Below, piece by piece: positions 46,801 through 53,111 of a stretch of 53,111 nt of DNA. The notes under the pieces are model-generated. The model was not told where the DNA came from. It saw nothing but the letters and a program-made list of their open reading frames with translations, and did not search any database. Source of the DNA: Gammaproteobacteria bacterium (GTDB lineage: Bacteria > Pseudomonadota > Gammaproteobacteria > Eutrophobiales > Eutrophobiaceae). The stretch lies in the NCBI GenBank assembly GCA_021773245.1, contig JAJFKK010000089.1, positions 1 to 53,111 on the forward strand, given 5' to 3'. The translations under genes and the position numbers were made by a program. Every line of letters starts with the position of its first letter. The first letter of the stretch is position 1.

Positions 46801-47194
46801 CATATAAAGGCGGATCGAGTAAGACAGTATATTCGCGGAACAAACGGCCATTAGACCAACTTACTTCTACTAGAAAATTTAAAAATGGCTCTCGGATTGG
46901 ATCTTGACTATAAACTCGTATGTAATCAGGGCCATCATCAACCGAGCGTCTTAAATCAAACCTCAGTTTGCTTAGAATAAAAGGACGATCAACTTTTGCT
47001 CGAGCAAAAGCTTCATTATCTGCTAAATTAATTTTTAGAGAATCTAATTCATCGGCTGTAGGTGAAAGCAATTGAATTCTTGCGTCAAACGGCTCATTCA
47101 ATGCTGAATTTAAATCAAGTGTACCTAAACCAAACGCATTAACTAATGTTGGAGTTAAAGCTAATAAAATGACAATATAAAATATACGTTTCAT
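43826..47194 (-). CDS. fimV: FimV-family polar/type IV pilus assembly protein
   Basis: Inner-membrane scaffold of about 1122 residues. It has a signal peptide (MKRIFYIVILLALTPTLVNA) and a FimV N-terminal domain (FGLGTLDLNSALNEPFDARI through FREYTVLLDPP, about 21-130). A LysM-like peptidoglycan-binding region follows (about 195-260, with DTLWSIASEMRP), then a coiled coil (about 345-415) and one membrane helix (about 460-482). The cytoplasmic part is very acidic and ends in a TPR-like FimV C-terminal motif (AKAYVELGDKDSAKTILDEV). ATG at 47194 is chosen because it opens the signal peptide; the frame extends 14 codons further up. Eight LDVT-type repeats lie in the acidic part. Confidence 0.93.
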   Translation of the reverse strand: MKRIFYIVILLALTPTLVNAFGLGTLDLNSALNEPFDARIQLLSPTADELDSLKINLADNEAFARAKVDRPFILSKLRFDLRRSVDDGPDYIRVYSQDPIREPFLNFLVEVSWSNGRLFREYTVLLDPPLYDPNARKTEFAQVTASDSSSEVVTLDDPDHQVVYGEAYEQFAKSSSTAPSPAATYTPNVNYTDGDYGPTTGADTLWSIASEMRPDNSISVNKMMMALLRANPDAFINQNINGLKRGQILRAPSENEINALSNAEALAEAQSQYSAWGDIRENLSSAVSERPEVSSVSETSPTVVEEQVDTTSEEVVSEAELKLVSADDAGEATDQVSSVESGSGEELVLAQETIQVLTQENIELKDRVQESDALLEDLKRLLSLKDDELAALQEQMASAQAAADLAEEEMMVEVEEEVAEAEEEMMEVIKTEPESSSDGVMGMVNQYIAKAKDLVLGNPMIGMAVAGFILLLIIIVVVLKFRKEPAETVHIDAMTEEAFPDFDSGDLGDTGEGVPDSEAVTILPDSEAETALPEESVDLDLQEEDDAKTQFMAVEESPVVEEEVEEEVEEEEDPLQEVNTYLAFEQFDQAEEFVRNVINDSPDNPEYHTKLLEVFYTSGNKKSYEESAKILHDLVGGEGEHWNMATAMWQEMSPNRALFEAGGEDEDEDDAADNTGGFVNVTADEEAGDSNADLDFDIGGAEEAPAVEETSSMEEGMLDITGSNDEEMLDVTGSSEAEDLLDVTAAVGLDEAIDSEAETAQPTSSDDILDISGASGDDLLDLTSGEESSGEDLLDVTAAANLDLDSEEDLLDVTAATSAGADSSDLLDLEPDGIELDSNNATDADAGDSNEIEFDMPVESNETVEFDLGTDEAEQSVDSSEDDNVLEFDMGSDGSNDIEFDTSGDESSETEDAGLEIELDTTSDDAEEDEPIRLDIEDESSEAEFSLDIDTEEDSSNVDDISLDIGAEETTSDEGEESLDLDMGEEEGGIELDLSIEEDDEPQAQAEVASDAPEIDFDFSLDEETPEEADFDLDGTVELPKSALTAATEEADDDDDDHTVFVPRAAQPEEQTAEDEIATKLDLAKAYVELGDKDSAKTILDEVMAEGNDEQRKQAEDLLGQV
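44700..45055 (-). repeat. LDVT-type peptide repeats within fimV
   Basis: This part of fimV encodes eight copies of a short motif of form (E/D/G)(L/M/I)LD(V/I/L)(T/S/E). In protein order: GMLDITGS, EMLDVTGS, DLLDVTAA, DILDISGA, DLLDLTSG, DLLDVTAA, DLLDVTAA, DLLDLEPD. Spacers are short, acidic and of irregular length. The array sits in the cytoplasmic acidic region after the membrane helix. Confidence 0.85.
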
Positions 47195-47216
47195 TGTTAC
47201 TTCTTGTTCCTTGAAT

Positions 47217-47600
47217 TCAATTTCGTGGTGGGTCAATTAAAAATGAATATTCACGTACAACATGGCCATCAGACCAGCCAAGATCCAATGTAAACTCTAC
47301 AATTGGTTCTCGTATCACATCATGCGTTGTAATTTTGAGAAAATTACCCCCATCAGTCTTTATAACTTCGTATTTCAACTGATAGCGTGAAACGTTATTT
47401 TTCGCTGAATAACTTAATGAAACTTTAAGATCATCAAGTTCAGCAACTTGATCCGTCAAGAGCTCAATTCTAACATCAAGCTGTTGATTTAAATGAGATT
47501 TTAACTCAGCTTCAGACAATGCAAGTGCATAGCTTGTTGAGGCATAAAACCCCAAGCTAACCACCGCTGCCAACTTAAATAATATTTTGTAGGTATTCAT
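47217..47600 (-). CDS. Stand-alone FimV N-terminal-domain protein
   Basis: A 127-residue protein with a signal peptide (about 1-25, ending SYA) and a single domain clearly related to the N-terminus of FimV encoded 22 bases downstream. LDVRIELLTDQVAELDDLKV corresponds to FDARIQLLSPTADELDSLKI. IREPIVEFTLDLGWSDG matches IREPFLNFLVEVSWSNG, and VREYSFLIDPP matches FREYTVLLDPP. It stops there, so it lacks LysM, membrane helix and TPR parts and should be a free periplasmic protein. It looks like a diverged tandem partial duplication. A role in modulating FimV is inference. Confidence 0.82.
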   Translation of the reverse strand: MNTYKILFKLAAVVSLGFYASTSYALALSEAELKSHLNQQLDVRIELLTDQVAELDDLKVSLSYSAKNNVSRYQLKYEVIKTDGGNFLKITTHDVIREPIVEFTLDLGWSDGHVVREYSFLIDPPRN

Positions 47601-47706
47601 TAATTTTCACGCTATCTTATTGTATTATATAGCAATAACGTCTCCAATCCCCATAAAAGCCTAAACTTTTAAAAATAAACTAACCCTTATATTTAGCTCG
47701 ATTTTC

Positions 47707-47732
47707 AGCACATTCAAACCTACGAATGTGCT
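47707..47732 (-). terminator. Hairpin downstream of asd
   Basis: AGCACATTC (47707-47715) and GAATGTGCT (47724-47732) form a perfect 9-bp stem with an 8-base loop. It lies 24 bases past the asd stop on the reverse strand. The T-run is better in the opposite direction (CTTT), so it may only partly separate asd from the fimV genes. Confidence 0.5.
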
Positions 47733-47756
47733 TTACATAATACCTATAACTATGGT

Positions 47757-48782
47757 TTATAAATAGCGTTTTACCAGAATTTCTGCGATTTGAACACTAT
47801 TTAATGCCGCACCTTTACGGACATTATCTGAAACAACCCACATATTCAGTCCCCGTTCGTGAGAAATATCTTCACGAATTCGACCTACGAAGACAGAATC
47901 CTCTCCAGCAGCTTCCGTTACCGCTGTTGGATAGCCTCCATCTTTACGTTCATCAACTAGTGTTACCCCGGACATCTCATCAAGTAATTTCCGAGCTGTC
48001 TCAACATCAATTTTCTTTTTGGTCTCAATATGAACGGCTTCTGAGTGACCATAAAACACAGGAACACGAACCGCAGTTGGATTAACCATTATTGATTTAT
48101 CCTCAAATATTTTTCTGGTCTCCCAAACCATCTTCATCTCTTCCTTGGTATAACCATTTTCCTGAAAGGTATCAATCTGTGGCAACACATTGAAAGCTAT
48201 CTGCTTTGGATACACATTACATTCTACTTCTTTGGTATTGAGTAAATCTGCTGTTTGCTTTGCAAGCTCTTCTATCGCTTCTTTACCGCTACCTGAAACC
48301 GCTTGATAGGTACATACATTGATTCTCTCGATACCGACTGCATCATAAATAGGTTTCAACGCAACCAGCATTTGAATCGTTGAACAATTCGGATTTGCGA
48401 TAATGCCTCTGTTCTTATAATCAGCAACAGCATGAGGATTAACTTCTGGTACGACTAATGGAATATCATCGTCATATCGAAACTGCGAGGTGTTATCGAC
48501 AACAACGCAACCCGCTTCTGCTGCTTTTGGTGCATAAATAGCCGATACCGTTGCACCTGGAGAAAACAGACCAATATCTACTTTACTAAAATCAAAGGTT
48601 TCAAGGTCTTCAACAATCAGTTGTTTATTTTTAAACTCAACTCGAGAACCAGCAGAACGACTACTCGCTAAAGCATAAACTTCACCTACAGGAAAATTTC
48701 GTTGCGCTAAAATTGACAACATGATCTCGCCAACAGCACCTGTCGCACCAACAACGGCTACATTGTATTTTTTATCTGTCAT
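47757..48782 (-). CDS. asd: Aspartate-semialdehyde dehydrogenase
   Basis: NADPH enzyme producing aspartate semialdehyde for lysine/DAP, methionine and threonine. The 341 residues begin YNVAVVGATGAVGEIML, contain FSPGATVS, the catalytic C133 in NPNCSTIQML, and the YQAVSGSGKEA segment. The length is that of the shorter, non-enteric Asd type. It follows leuB by 30 bases. Confidence 0.96.
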   Translation of the reverse strand: MTDKKYNVAVVGATGAVGEIMLSILAQRNFPVGEVYALASSRSAGSRVEFKNKQLIVEDLETFDFSKVDIGLFSPGATVSAIYAPKAAEAGCVVVDNTSQFRYDDDIPLVVPEVNPHAVADYKNRGIIANPNCSTIQMLVALKPIYDAVGIERINVCTYQAVSGSGKEAIEELAKQTADLLNTKEVECNVYPKQIAFNVLPQIDTFQENGYTKEEMKMVWETRKIFEDKSIMVNPTAVRVPVFYGHSEAVHIETKKKIDVETARKLLDEMSGVTLVDERKDGGYPTAVTEAAGEDSVFVGRIREDISHERGLNMWVVSDNVRKGAALNSVQIAEILVKRYL

Positions 48783-48812
48783 TTTACTTTTTCAATATTT
48801 AATTTGTAATAG

Positions 48813-49898
48813 TTAATCAATTGATGACAGAGCTTTAACGACTGCATCACCCATTTCTTCTGTACCGACGCACGTCATACCTTCGGCATCAATATCTTTT
48901 GTTCTTAAACCCTCAGATAAAACCTGACTCACTGATTGTTCAATTTTATCAGCTATCGCTGCTTCAGAAAGTGAATACCTGAACAGCATAGATAAAGACA
49001 AAATAGTCGCCAAAGGGTTCGCTACATTTTGACCTGTAATATCAGGCGCCGAACCATGACACGGTTCATACATACCGCTTCCATCGCTTGCTAATGATGC
49101 TGAAGGTAACATGCCTATTGAACCAGTTAGCATTGATGCTAAGTCAGATAAGATATCGCCAAACATATTTGTTGTAACCATGACATCAAACTGTTTAGGA
49201 TCGCGTACCAATTGCATTGCCGCGTTATCAACATACATATGTTGCAATTCAACATCTGGATAATCTTTAGAAATACCAGTCACAACTTCTCGCCATAATT
49301 CAGTAGCTTCTAACACATTGGCTTTATCTACCGAACAAAGACGGCCTTGTCGCTTACTCGCACTTTCAAATGCGATTCGTGCAATACGTTCTATTTCACT
49401 CTCGCTATAAACTAGCGTGTTATATCCCTGACGTTGTCCATCATCGAGTTCTCTAATCCCGCGTGGTTCACCAAAATAAATACCACCGGTTAACTCTCTG
49501 ACAATCATGATATCGAGACCACTAACAACGTCTTCATTCAGAGTTGACGCACTTGCCAATTGCGGAAACAAAACTGCTGGTCGTAAATTTGCGAATAATC
49601 CCAAGCCAGAACGAATAGCAAGCAAGCCTCTCTCTGGTCGAATAGAGCGTTCGATCGTCTCCCACTTTGGACCACCAACTGAACCCAATAATATGGCTGA
49701 AGATTCTTTCGCTTTTGCCAATGTTTCTTCTGGCATAGGAACACCGGCAGCATCAACAGCACAACCACCTAATAAGCCATGTTCAAGATCTAATTTAACA
49801 CCGCGCTCTTGGATCAAAAAAGCCAAGACTTTTTCAGCTTGAGAAATAATTTCTGGTCCGATTCCATCACCGGGTAATATCAAGATTTTCTTAGTCAC
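48813..49898 (-). CDS. leuB: 3-isopropylmalate dehydrogenase
   Basis: Leucine-pathway oxidative decarboxylase, 361 residues. It shows [42 protein letters not shown] with substrate-binding arginines, [13 protein letters not shown], and the metal site [12 protein letters not shown] and [12 protein letters not shown]. leuC and leuD, often directly upstream, are not here; an EamA transporter gene is. First gene of the leuB-to-purF reverse-strand block. Confidence 0.97.
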   Translation of the reverse strand: MTKKILILPGDGIGPEIISQAEKVLAFLIQERGVKLDLEHGLLGGCAVDAAGVPMPEETLAKAKESSAILLGSVGGPKWETIERSIRPERGLLAIRSGLGLFANLRPAVLFPQLASASTLNEDVVSGLDIMIVRELTGGIYFGEPRGIRELDDGQRQGYNTLVYSESEIERIARIAFESASKRQGRLCSVDKANVLEATELWREVVTGISKDYPDVELQHMYVDNAAMQLVRDPKQFDVMVTTNMFGDILSDLASMLTGSIGMLPSASLASDGSGMYEPCHGSAPDITGQNVANPLATILSLSMLFRYSLSEAAIADKIEQSVSQVLSEGLRTKDIDAEGMTCVGTEEMGDAVVKALSSID

Positions 49899-49987
49899 GT
49901 TCTAATAAATTCCAGGTTAACTAATTACATAATTTTCAACGGGCGCAAAGGATACAGAAGAATTAGGATGGAATGAACCTTATTAGC

Positions 49988-50869
49988 TTATATTGTGCTT
50001 TTTTCCTTAATTATGCTGATTAAACCAGCCGAAATGATTAAAACACCCCCGACGTATTCAATATTACTTACAATTTCGTCAGTCCAAAGTGCGGCTGAAA
50101 TCGCACCTGCCACAATTTCTAATAAAAAAATGACTGAAGAACGTTGTATTGGTAAATGGGTGACGCCGTATTGAGCAGCCCACGTCATTACATACATGGC
50201 TGGAAACCCAATCAATAAAACCAGAAACCCAGAATGAGCAGTAATTTCGGGTACAGGAAGTTGCACGAACCACAAGGCAAACAACGTCAGTACAATAACA
50301 CCTAGCCATGATGCACCCATCTTAACGACAATGGGTGTCGAGCCTATTTTACGGACTACAATATTGGTAACCGCAAACGCCATACCTGAAGTAATCGCAT
50401 AGAATTCAACTAAGCCTATTCCATTTGAATAACTCAACTCAGGACGCCACAACATTAATCCTGCGCCGACCATTGCCAATATTAATGAACATAAACCAAC
50501 CCGTGTTAAACGTTCATGTAAAATTAAGACAGCGAGTAATATTGCCCAGATTGGTGAGAGATAAAATAAGACTAGAACTCGAACGACCTCTCCTTCTAGT
50601 ACAGCTAATATAAAAGCAAGGTTTGTCCAGCCGGCAAAAAGCCCCATTAGCAGGCATTCAACTTTAAACTTTAAAAATTCAGCTCTTTTTTTAAAACAAA
50701 CAGGAATAACAAAAATCACAGCAAAGCTATAAATAATCAGACTTGCCCATAAACCAGGCACCCCCATTTCTTCCAATAATCGAAGTGGATACCAAAACAA
50801 TCCCCATAGAACAGCAGCAACAACGCAAGCTAATGCGGGAAAATAATGTGATGTTGGTTGGGATGACAT
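49988..50869 (-). CDS. EamA/DMT-family transporter
   Basis: Inner-membrane protein of 293 residues with ten predicted helices in two EamA repeats (about 10-140 and 150-285). VAAVLWGLFWYPLRLLEE and FYLSPIWAILLAVLILHERL fit the drug/metabolite transporter family, and the second half repeats the pattern around LEIVAGAISAALWTDE. Substrate unknown; amino acids or metabolites are usual. Its start codon lies 2 bases from the inverted repeat at 50872. Confidence 0.88.
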   Translation of the reverse strand: MSSQPTSHYFPALACVVAAVLWGLFWYPLRLLEEMGVPGLWASLIIYSFAVIFVIPVCFKKRAEFLKFKVECLLMGLFAGWTNLAFILAVLEGEVVRVLVLFYLSPIWAILLAVLILHERLTRVGLCSLILAMVGAGLMLWRPELSYSNGIGLVEFYAITSGMAFAVTNIVVRKIGSTPIVVKMGASWLGVIVLTLFALWFVQLPVPEITAHSGFLVLLIGFPAMYVMTWAAQYGVTHLPIQRSSVIFLLEIVAGAISAALWTDEIVSNIEYVGGVLIISAGLISIIKEKSTI

Positions 50870-50871
50870 AG

Positions 50872-51053
50872 ATACCCAAGATACCTGAAAATACCGGTTT
50901 ATAGCACATCTGTTTTCATCTAGAACTTCGTCGCCTATAGCGCCTACAGTTGGTGCTTCACCTTACAGGGGGTGGCCATGTGCATCGTCGCGCCTAGTTC
51001 TAAATAAAAACAGACACACTCTAAAATCCTGCATTTCCATGTATCTTGGGTAT
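50872..51053. repeat. MITE-like inverted-repeat element between EamA gene and dapC
   Basis: A 182-bp element with long imperfect terminal inverted repeats (50872-50927 and 50996-51053). The outermost 23 bases match at 20 positions (ATACCCAAGATAC is shared exactly), and the inner TCTGTTTT, then AGAACT, segment (50909-50927 against 50996-51014) at 17 of 19. The 68-base centre carries the dispersed core TCGCCTATAGCGCCTAC, then AGTTGGTGCTTCACC, at 50931-50962. No open frame. It could be a non-autonomous mobile element or a large regulatory palindrome for the divergent genes. Confidence 0.75.
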
Positions 51054-51103
51054 TGCTGATCGCATATACTGCGCAACTTTCGACACCAACAGAATTAACA
51101 GTA

Positions 51104-52303
51104 ATGAATACAGGATTTAAAAATTTACATGCCTATCCTTTTGAAAGGCTCACTGCACTACTCGATGGAACAACTGCTGCTGATAAGAGTTTTATCAGTC
51201 TTGCTATTGGCGAACCGAAACATCCAACACCTGGATTTATCTTAGACTCGTTAAAAGAAAATGCAGGTGATATTGCATATTACCCAACCACGAAAGGAAC
51301 AATTGAATTAAGGCAATCAATTACAAATTGGTTATGTCAGCGGTTCAACTTACCTGAATCATCTATTGATGCTGATAAGCACGTATTACCCGTTACTGGA
51401 ACACGTGAAGCATTATTTGCTATTGCGCAAACCGTTATAGGCGAACAAGATAAAACCCCAATCGTCGTTTTACCCAATCCATTTTATCAAATCTATGAAG
51501 GCGCTGCGTTACTAGCAGGTGCCGAACCGTATTATCTAAATTGCACAGAAGACAATAATTTCATTCCTGATTTTTCTTCTGTTCCAGAAAATATTTGGCA
51601 ACGTTGTCAGCTGGTTTATTTATGTTCTCCTGGTAACCCTAGCGGTGCAGTAGTTAACCAAGATCATGTAAAACAACTATTAGAACTCGCGGAAAAATAC
51701 GATTTCATTATTGCGTCAGACGAATGTTATTCAGAAATTTATCTCGATGAAGATGAGCCTCCAGTAGGCTTACTCGAATGCGCTAATAACCTAGGTAATG
51801 ACGAATTTAAGCGCTGTCTTGTTTTTCATAGCCTTTCTAAACGTTCAAATGTGCCTGGTTTACGTTCAGGTTTTGTCGCCGGTGACAGCGAATTATTAGC
51901 TAGTTTCTTACGTTATCGAACCTATCATGGTTGCACTATGCCTTTGTATGTACAGAAGGCGAGTATTGCAGCATGGAATGATGAAACACATGTAAAAGAA
52001 AACCGAGACAAATACAGAGAAAAATTTAGTCGCTTTTGTGAAATAGTAAATCCTGTTTTAGAACTAAAAGCACCTACAGCCAGTTTTTATCTCTGGCCAA
52101 AATTGCCGGATTCCGACACAGATTTTGCAAGAAAGCTGTATACTAGCGAGAATATTAAAGTGTTACCCGGCTCTTTTCTGTCCCGCGACATAAACGATTT
52201 TAACCCCGGTGAAAACCGTATTCGAATTGCGCTAGTCGCAGAAATCGAAGAATGCGTAGAAGCAGCGAACCGAATAAAAAGATTTATAGAAACCAATTAT
52301 TAA
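51104..52303 (+). CDS. dapC: Succinyldiaminopimelate transaminase DapC
   Basis: PLP aminotransferase of the succinylated lysine/DAP pathway, about 399 residues from ATG at 51104. [20 protein letters not shown] is the usual DapC start (only the first 20 residues quoted); the frame is also open from a TTG at 51053 that lies in the inverted repeat. The PLP lysine is K246 in [29 protein letters not shown] and [11 protein letters not shown] are characteristic. The next gene is dapD, the enzyme acting just before it. Confidence 0.93.
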   Translation: MNTGFKNLHAYPFERLTALLDGTTAADKSFISLAIGEPKHPTPGFILDSLKENAGDIAYYPTTKGTIELRQSITNWLCQRFNLPESSIDADKHVLPVTGTREALFAIAQTVIGEQDKTPIVVLPNPFYQIYEGAALLAGAEPYYLNCTEDNNFIPDFSSVPENIWQRCQLVYLCSPGNPSGAVVNQDHVKQLLELAEKYDFIIASDECYSEIYLDEDEPPVGLLECANNLGNDEFKRCLVFHSLSKRSNVPGLRSGFVAGDSELLASFLRYRTYHGCTMPLYVQKASIAAWNDETHVKENRDKYREKFSRFCEIVNPVLELKAPTASFYLWPKLPDSDTDFARKLYTSENIKVLPGSFLSRDINDFNPGENRIRIALVAEIEECVEAANRIKRFIETNY

Positions 52304-52320
52304 AACCAGGAAAAAAACCA

Positions 52321-53111
52321 ATGAGTGATTTAGAAAATATAATTAATGATGCCTTTGAAAACAGAGCAGAAATTGATCCCAGTGATGCTAACAAGGAATT
52401 AAAAGATGCTGTTGAAACGGCTATCTGGAAACTGGATAGTGGCGAACAGCGCGTCGCAGAAAAAGTCGACGGTGAATGGGTAACCAACCAATGGTTAAAA
52501 AAAGCCGTATTACTTTCATTCATTCTTGAAAACAACGTTGTTATCCAAGGCGGCGTTACAAATTACTACGATAAAGTACCTAATAAATTCTATGGTTACA
52601 CCAAGACGAACTTTATTGAAATGGGTGCTCGTGTTGTTCCAAACGCAGTAGTAAGACGCGGTAGTTACATTGCTCAAAATGTCGTATTAATGCCGAGCTT
52701 CGTCAATATCGGTGCATATGTCGATAGCGGTACCATGGTTGATACATGGGCATCAGTAGGTTCATGTGCACAAATTGGTAAAAATGTTCACCTTTCGGGT
52801 GGCGTTGGTATCGGCGGCGTACTCGAACCTTTACAAGCCAATCCAACCATTATCGGCGACAACTGTTTTGTCGGTGCACGTTCAGAAATTGTTGAAGGGG
52901 TTATCGTCGGTGACGGTGCAGTCATTTCTATGGGCGTTTATATTGGTCAAAGTACACGTATCTTTGATCGTGCCACTGGTAAAGTAAGCTATGGTTTTAT
53001 CCCACCAGGTTCTGTCGTTGTCTCAGGTAACTTACCTTCAAGTGATGGCACATATAGTTTGTACTGTGCAGTTATTGTTAAAACAGTTGATGAAAAGACT
53101 CTAAGCAAAGT
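52321..53111 (+). CDS. dapD: Tetrahydrodipicolinate N-succinyltransferase DapD, partial
   Basis: Succinylates tetrahydrodipicolinate in the lysine/DAP pathway. 263 codons are visible and the gene runs off the right edge of the window. The start [18 protein letters not shown], then [19 protein letters not shown], and the left-handed beta-helix hexapeptide repeats ([38 protein letters not shown]) are typical. The later [12 protein letters not shown] and [13 protein letters not shown] segments confirm DapD. It lies 17 bases after dapC in the same operon. The frame has no break in the visible part. Confidence 0.95.
   Translation, partial: MSDLENIINDAFENRAEIDPSDANKELKDAVETAIWKLDSGEQRVAEKVDGEWVTNQWLKKAVLLSFILENNVVIQGGVTNYYDKVPNKFYGYTKTNFIEMGARVVPNAVVRRGSYIAQNVVLMPSFVNIGAYVDSGTMVDTWASVGSCAQIGKNVHLSGGVGIGGVLEPLQANPTIIGDNCFVGARSEIVEGVIVGDGAVISMGVYIGQSTRIFDRATGKVSYGFIPPGSVVVSGNLPSSDGTYSLYCAVIVKTVDEKTLSK

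Overview
The window is AT-rich chromosomal DNA of a gammaproteobacterium. The strongest evidence is the block purF-cvpA-dedD-folC-accD-trpA-x-trpB-trpF-truA-fimV-asd-leuB, a gene order typical of that class. An endonuclease III gene behind an RnfE-like gene, RppH next to a HAD phosphatase, FdxA, SucAB-Lpd and FimV agree with it. Polyhydroxybutyrate genes (phaA, phaB, phaR) and carboxynorspermidine decarboxylase suggest a PHB-storing, norspermidine- or spermidine-making aquatic lineage. I cannot name the genus. No rRNA, tRNA, CRISPR array, intact insertion sequence or prophage gene was seen.

Layout. 1-1034: end of an ABC-2 permease and its ATPase. 1140-3544: 7Fe ferredoxin, an HDOD signalling protein and a small DUF4124 protein. 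3819-12538: a dense signalling island. It holds a CHASE2 Ser/Thr kinase, a PP2C phosphatase and an FHA protein as one operon, then a CHASE2 adenylate cyclase. Facing these is a partner-switching module (GAF-SpoIIE phosphatase, HATPase anti-sigma-type kinase, STAS antagonist). A small reverse-strand ORF at 7946-8137 resembles the C-terminal tail of the cyclase. 12538-14222: DUF1841 protein, Nth and an orphan RnfE-like membrane protein. 14377-22489: housekeeping and accessory genes (FAH hydrolase, LON-domain protein, Mpl, Kv-type channel with zinc ribbons, NspC, RppH, HAD phosphatase and hypotheticals). 22641-30915: TCA-cycle block, mdh-gltA divergent from sucA-sucB-lpd. 31490-35124: LysR regulator and PHB genes. 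35128-49898: the long reverse-strand supraoperon from leuB to purF, including a separate FimV N-terminal-domain protein just upstream of fimV. 49988-53111: EamA transporter, a long intergenic inverted repeat, dapC and a truncated dapD.

How it fits together. The TCA block supplies acetyl-CoA and NAD(P)H that phaA/phaB turn into PHB precursors, and PhaR probably represses this. Asd, DapC, DapD and Mpl belong to the diaminopimelate/peptidoglycan route. The signalling island is the most interesting part: two proteins with the same kind of extracytoplasmic CHASE2 sensor feed two different outputs (protein phosphorylation and cAMP), next to a complete partner switch whose target is not visible. A second theme is a dispersed intergenic repeat with core TCGCCTAWAGCGCCTAC, seen near 15.3, 31.0 and 50.9 kb, each time inside or beside an inverted-repeat structure.
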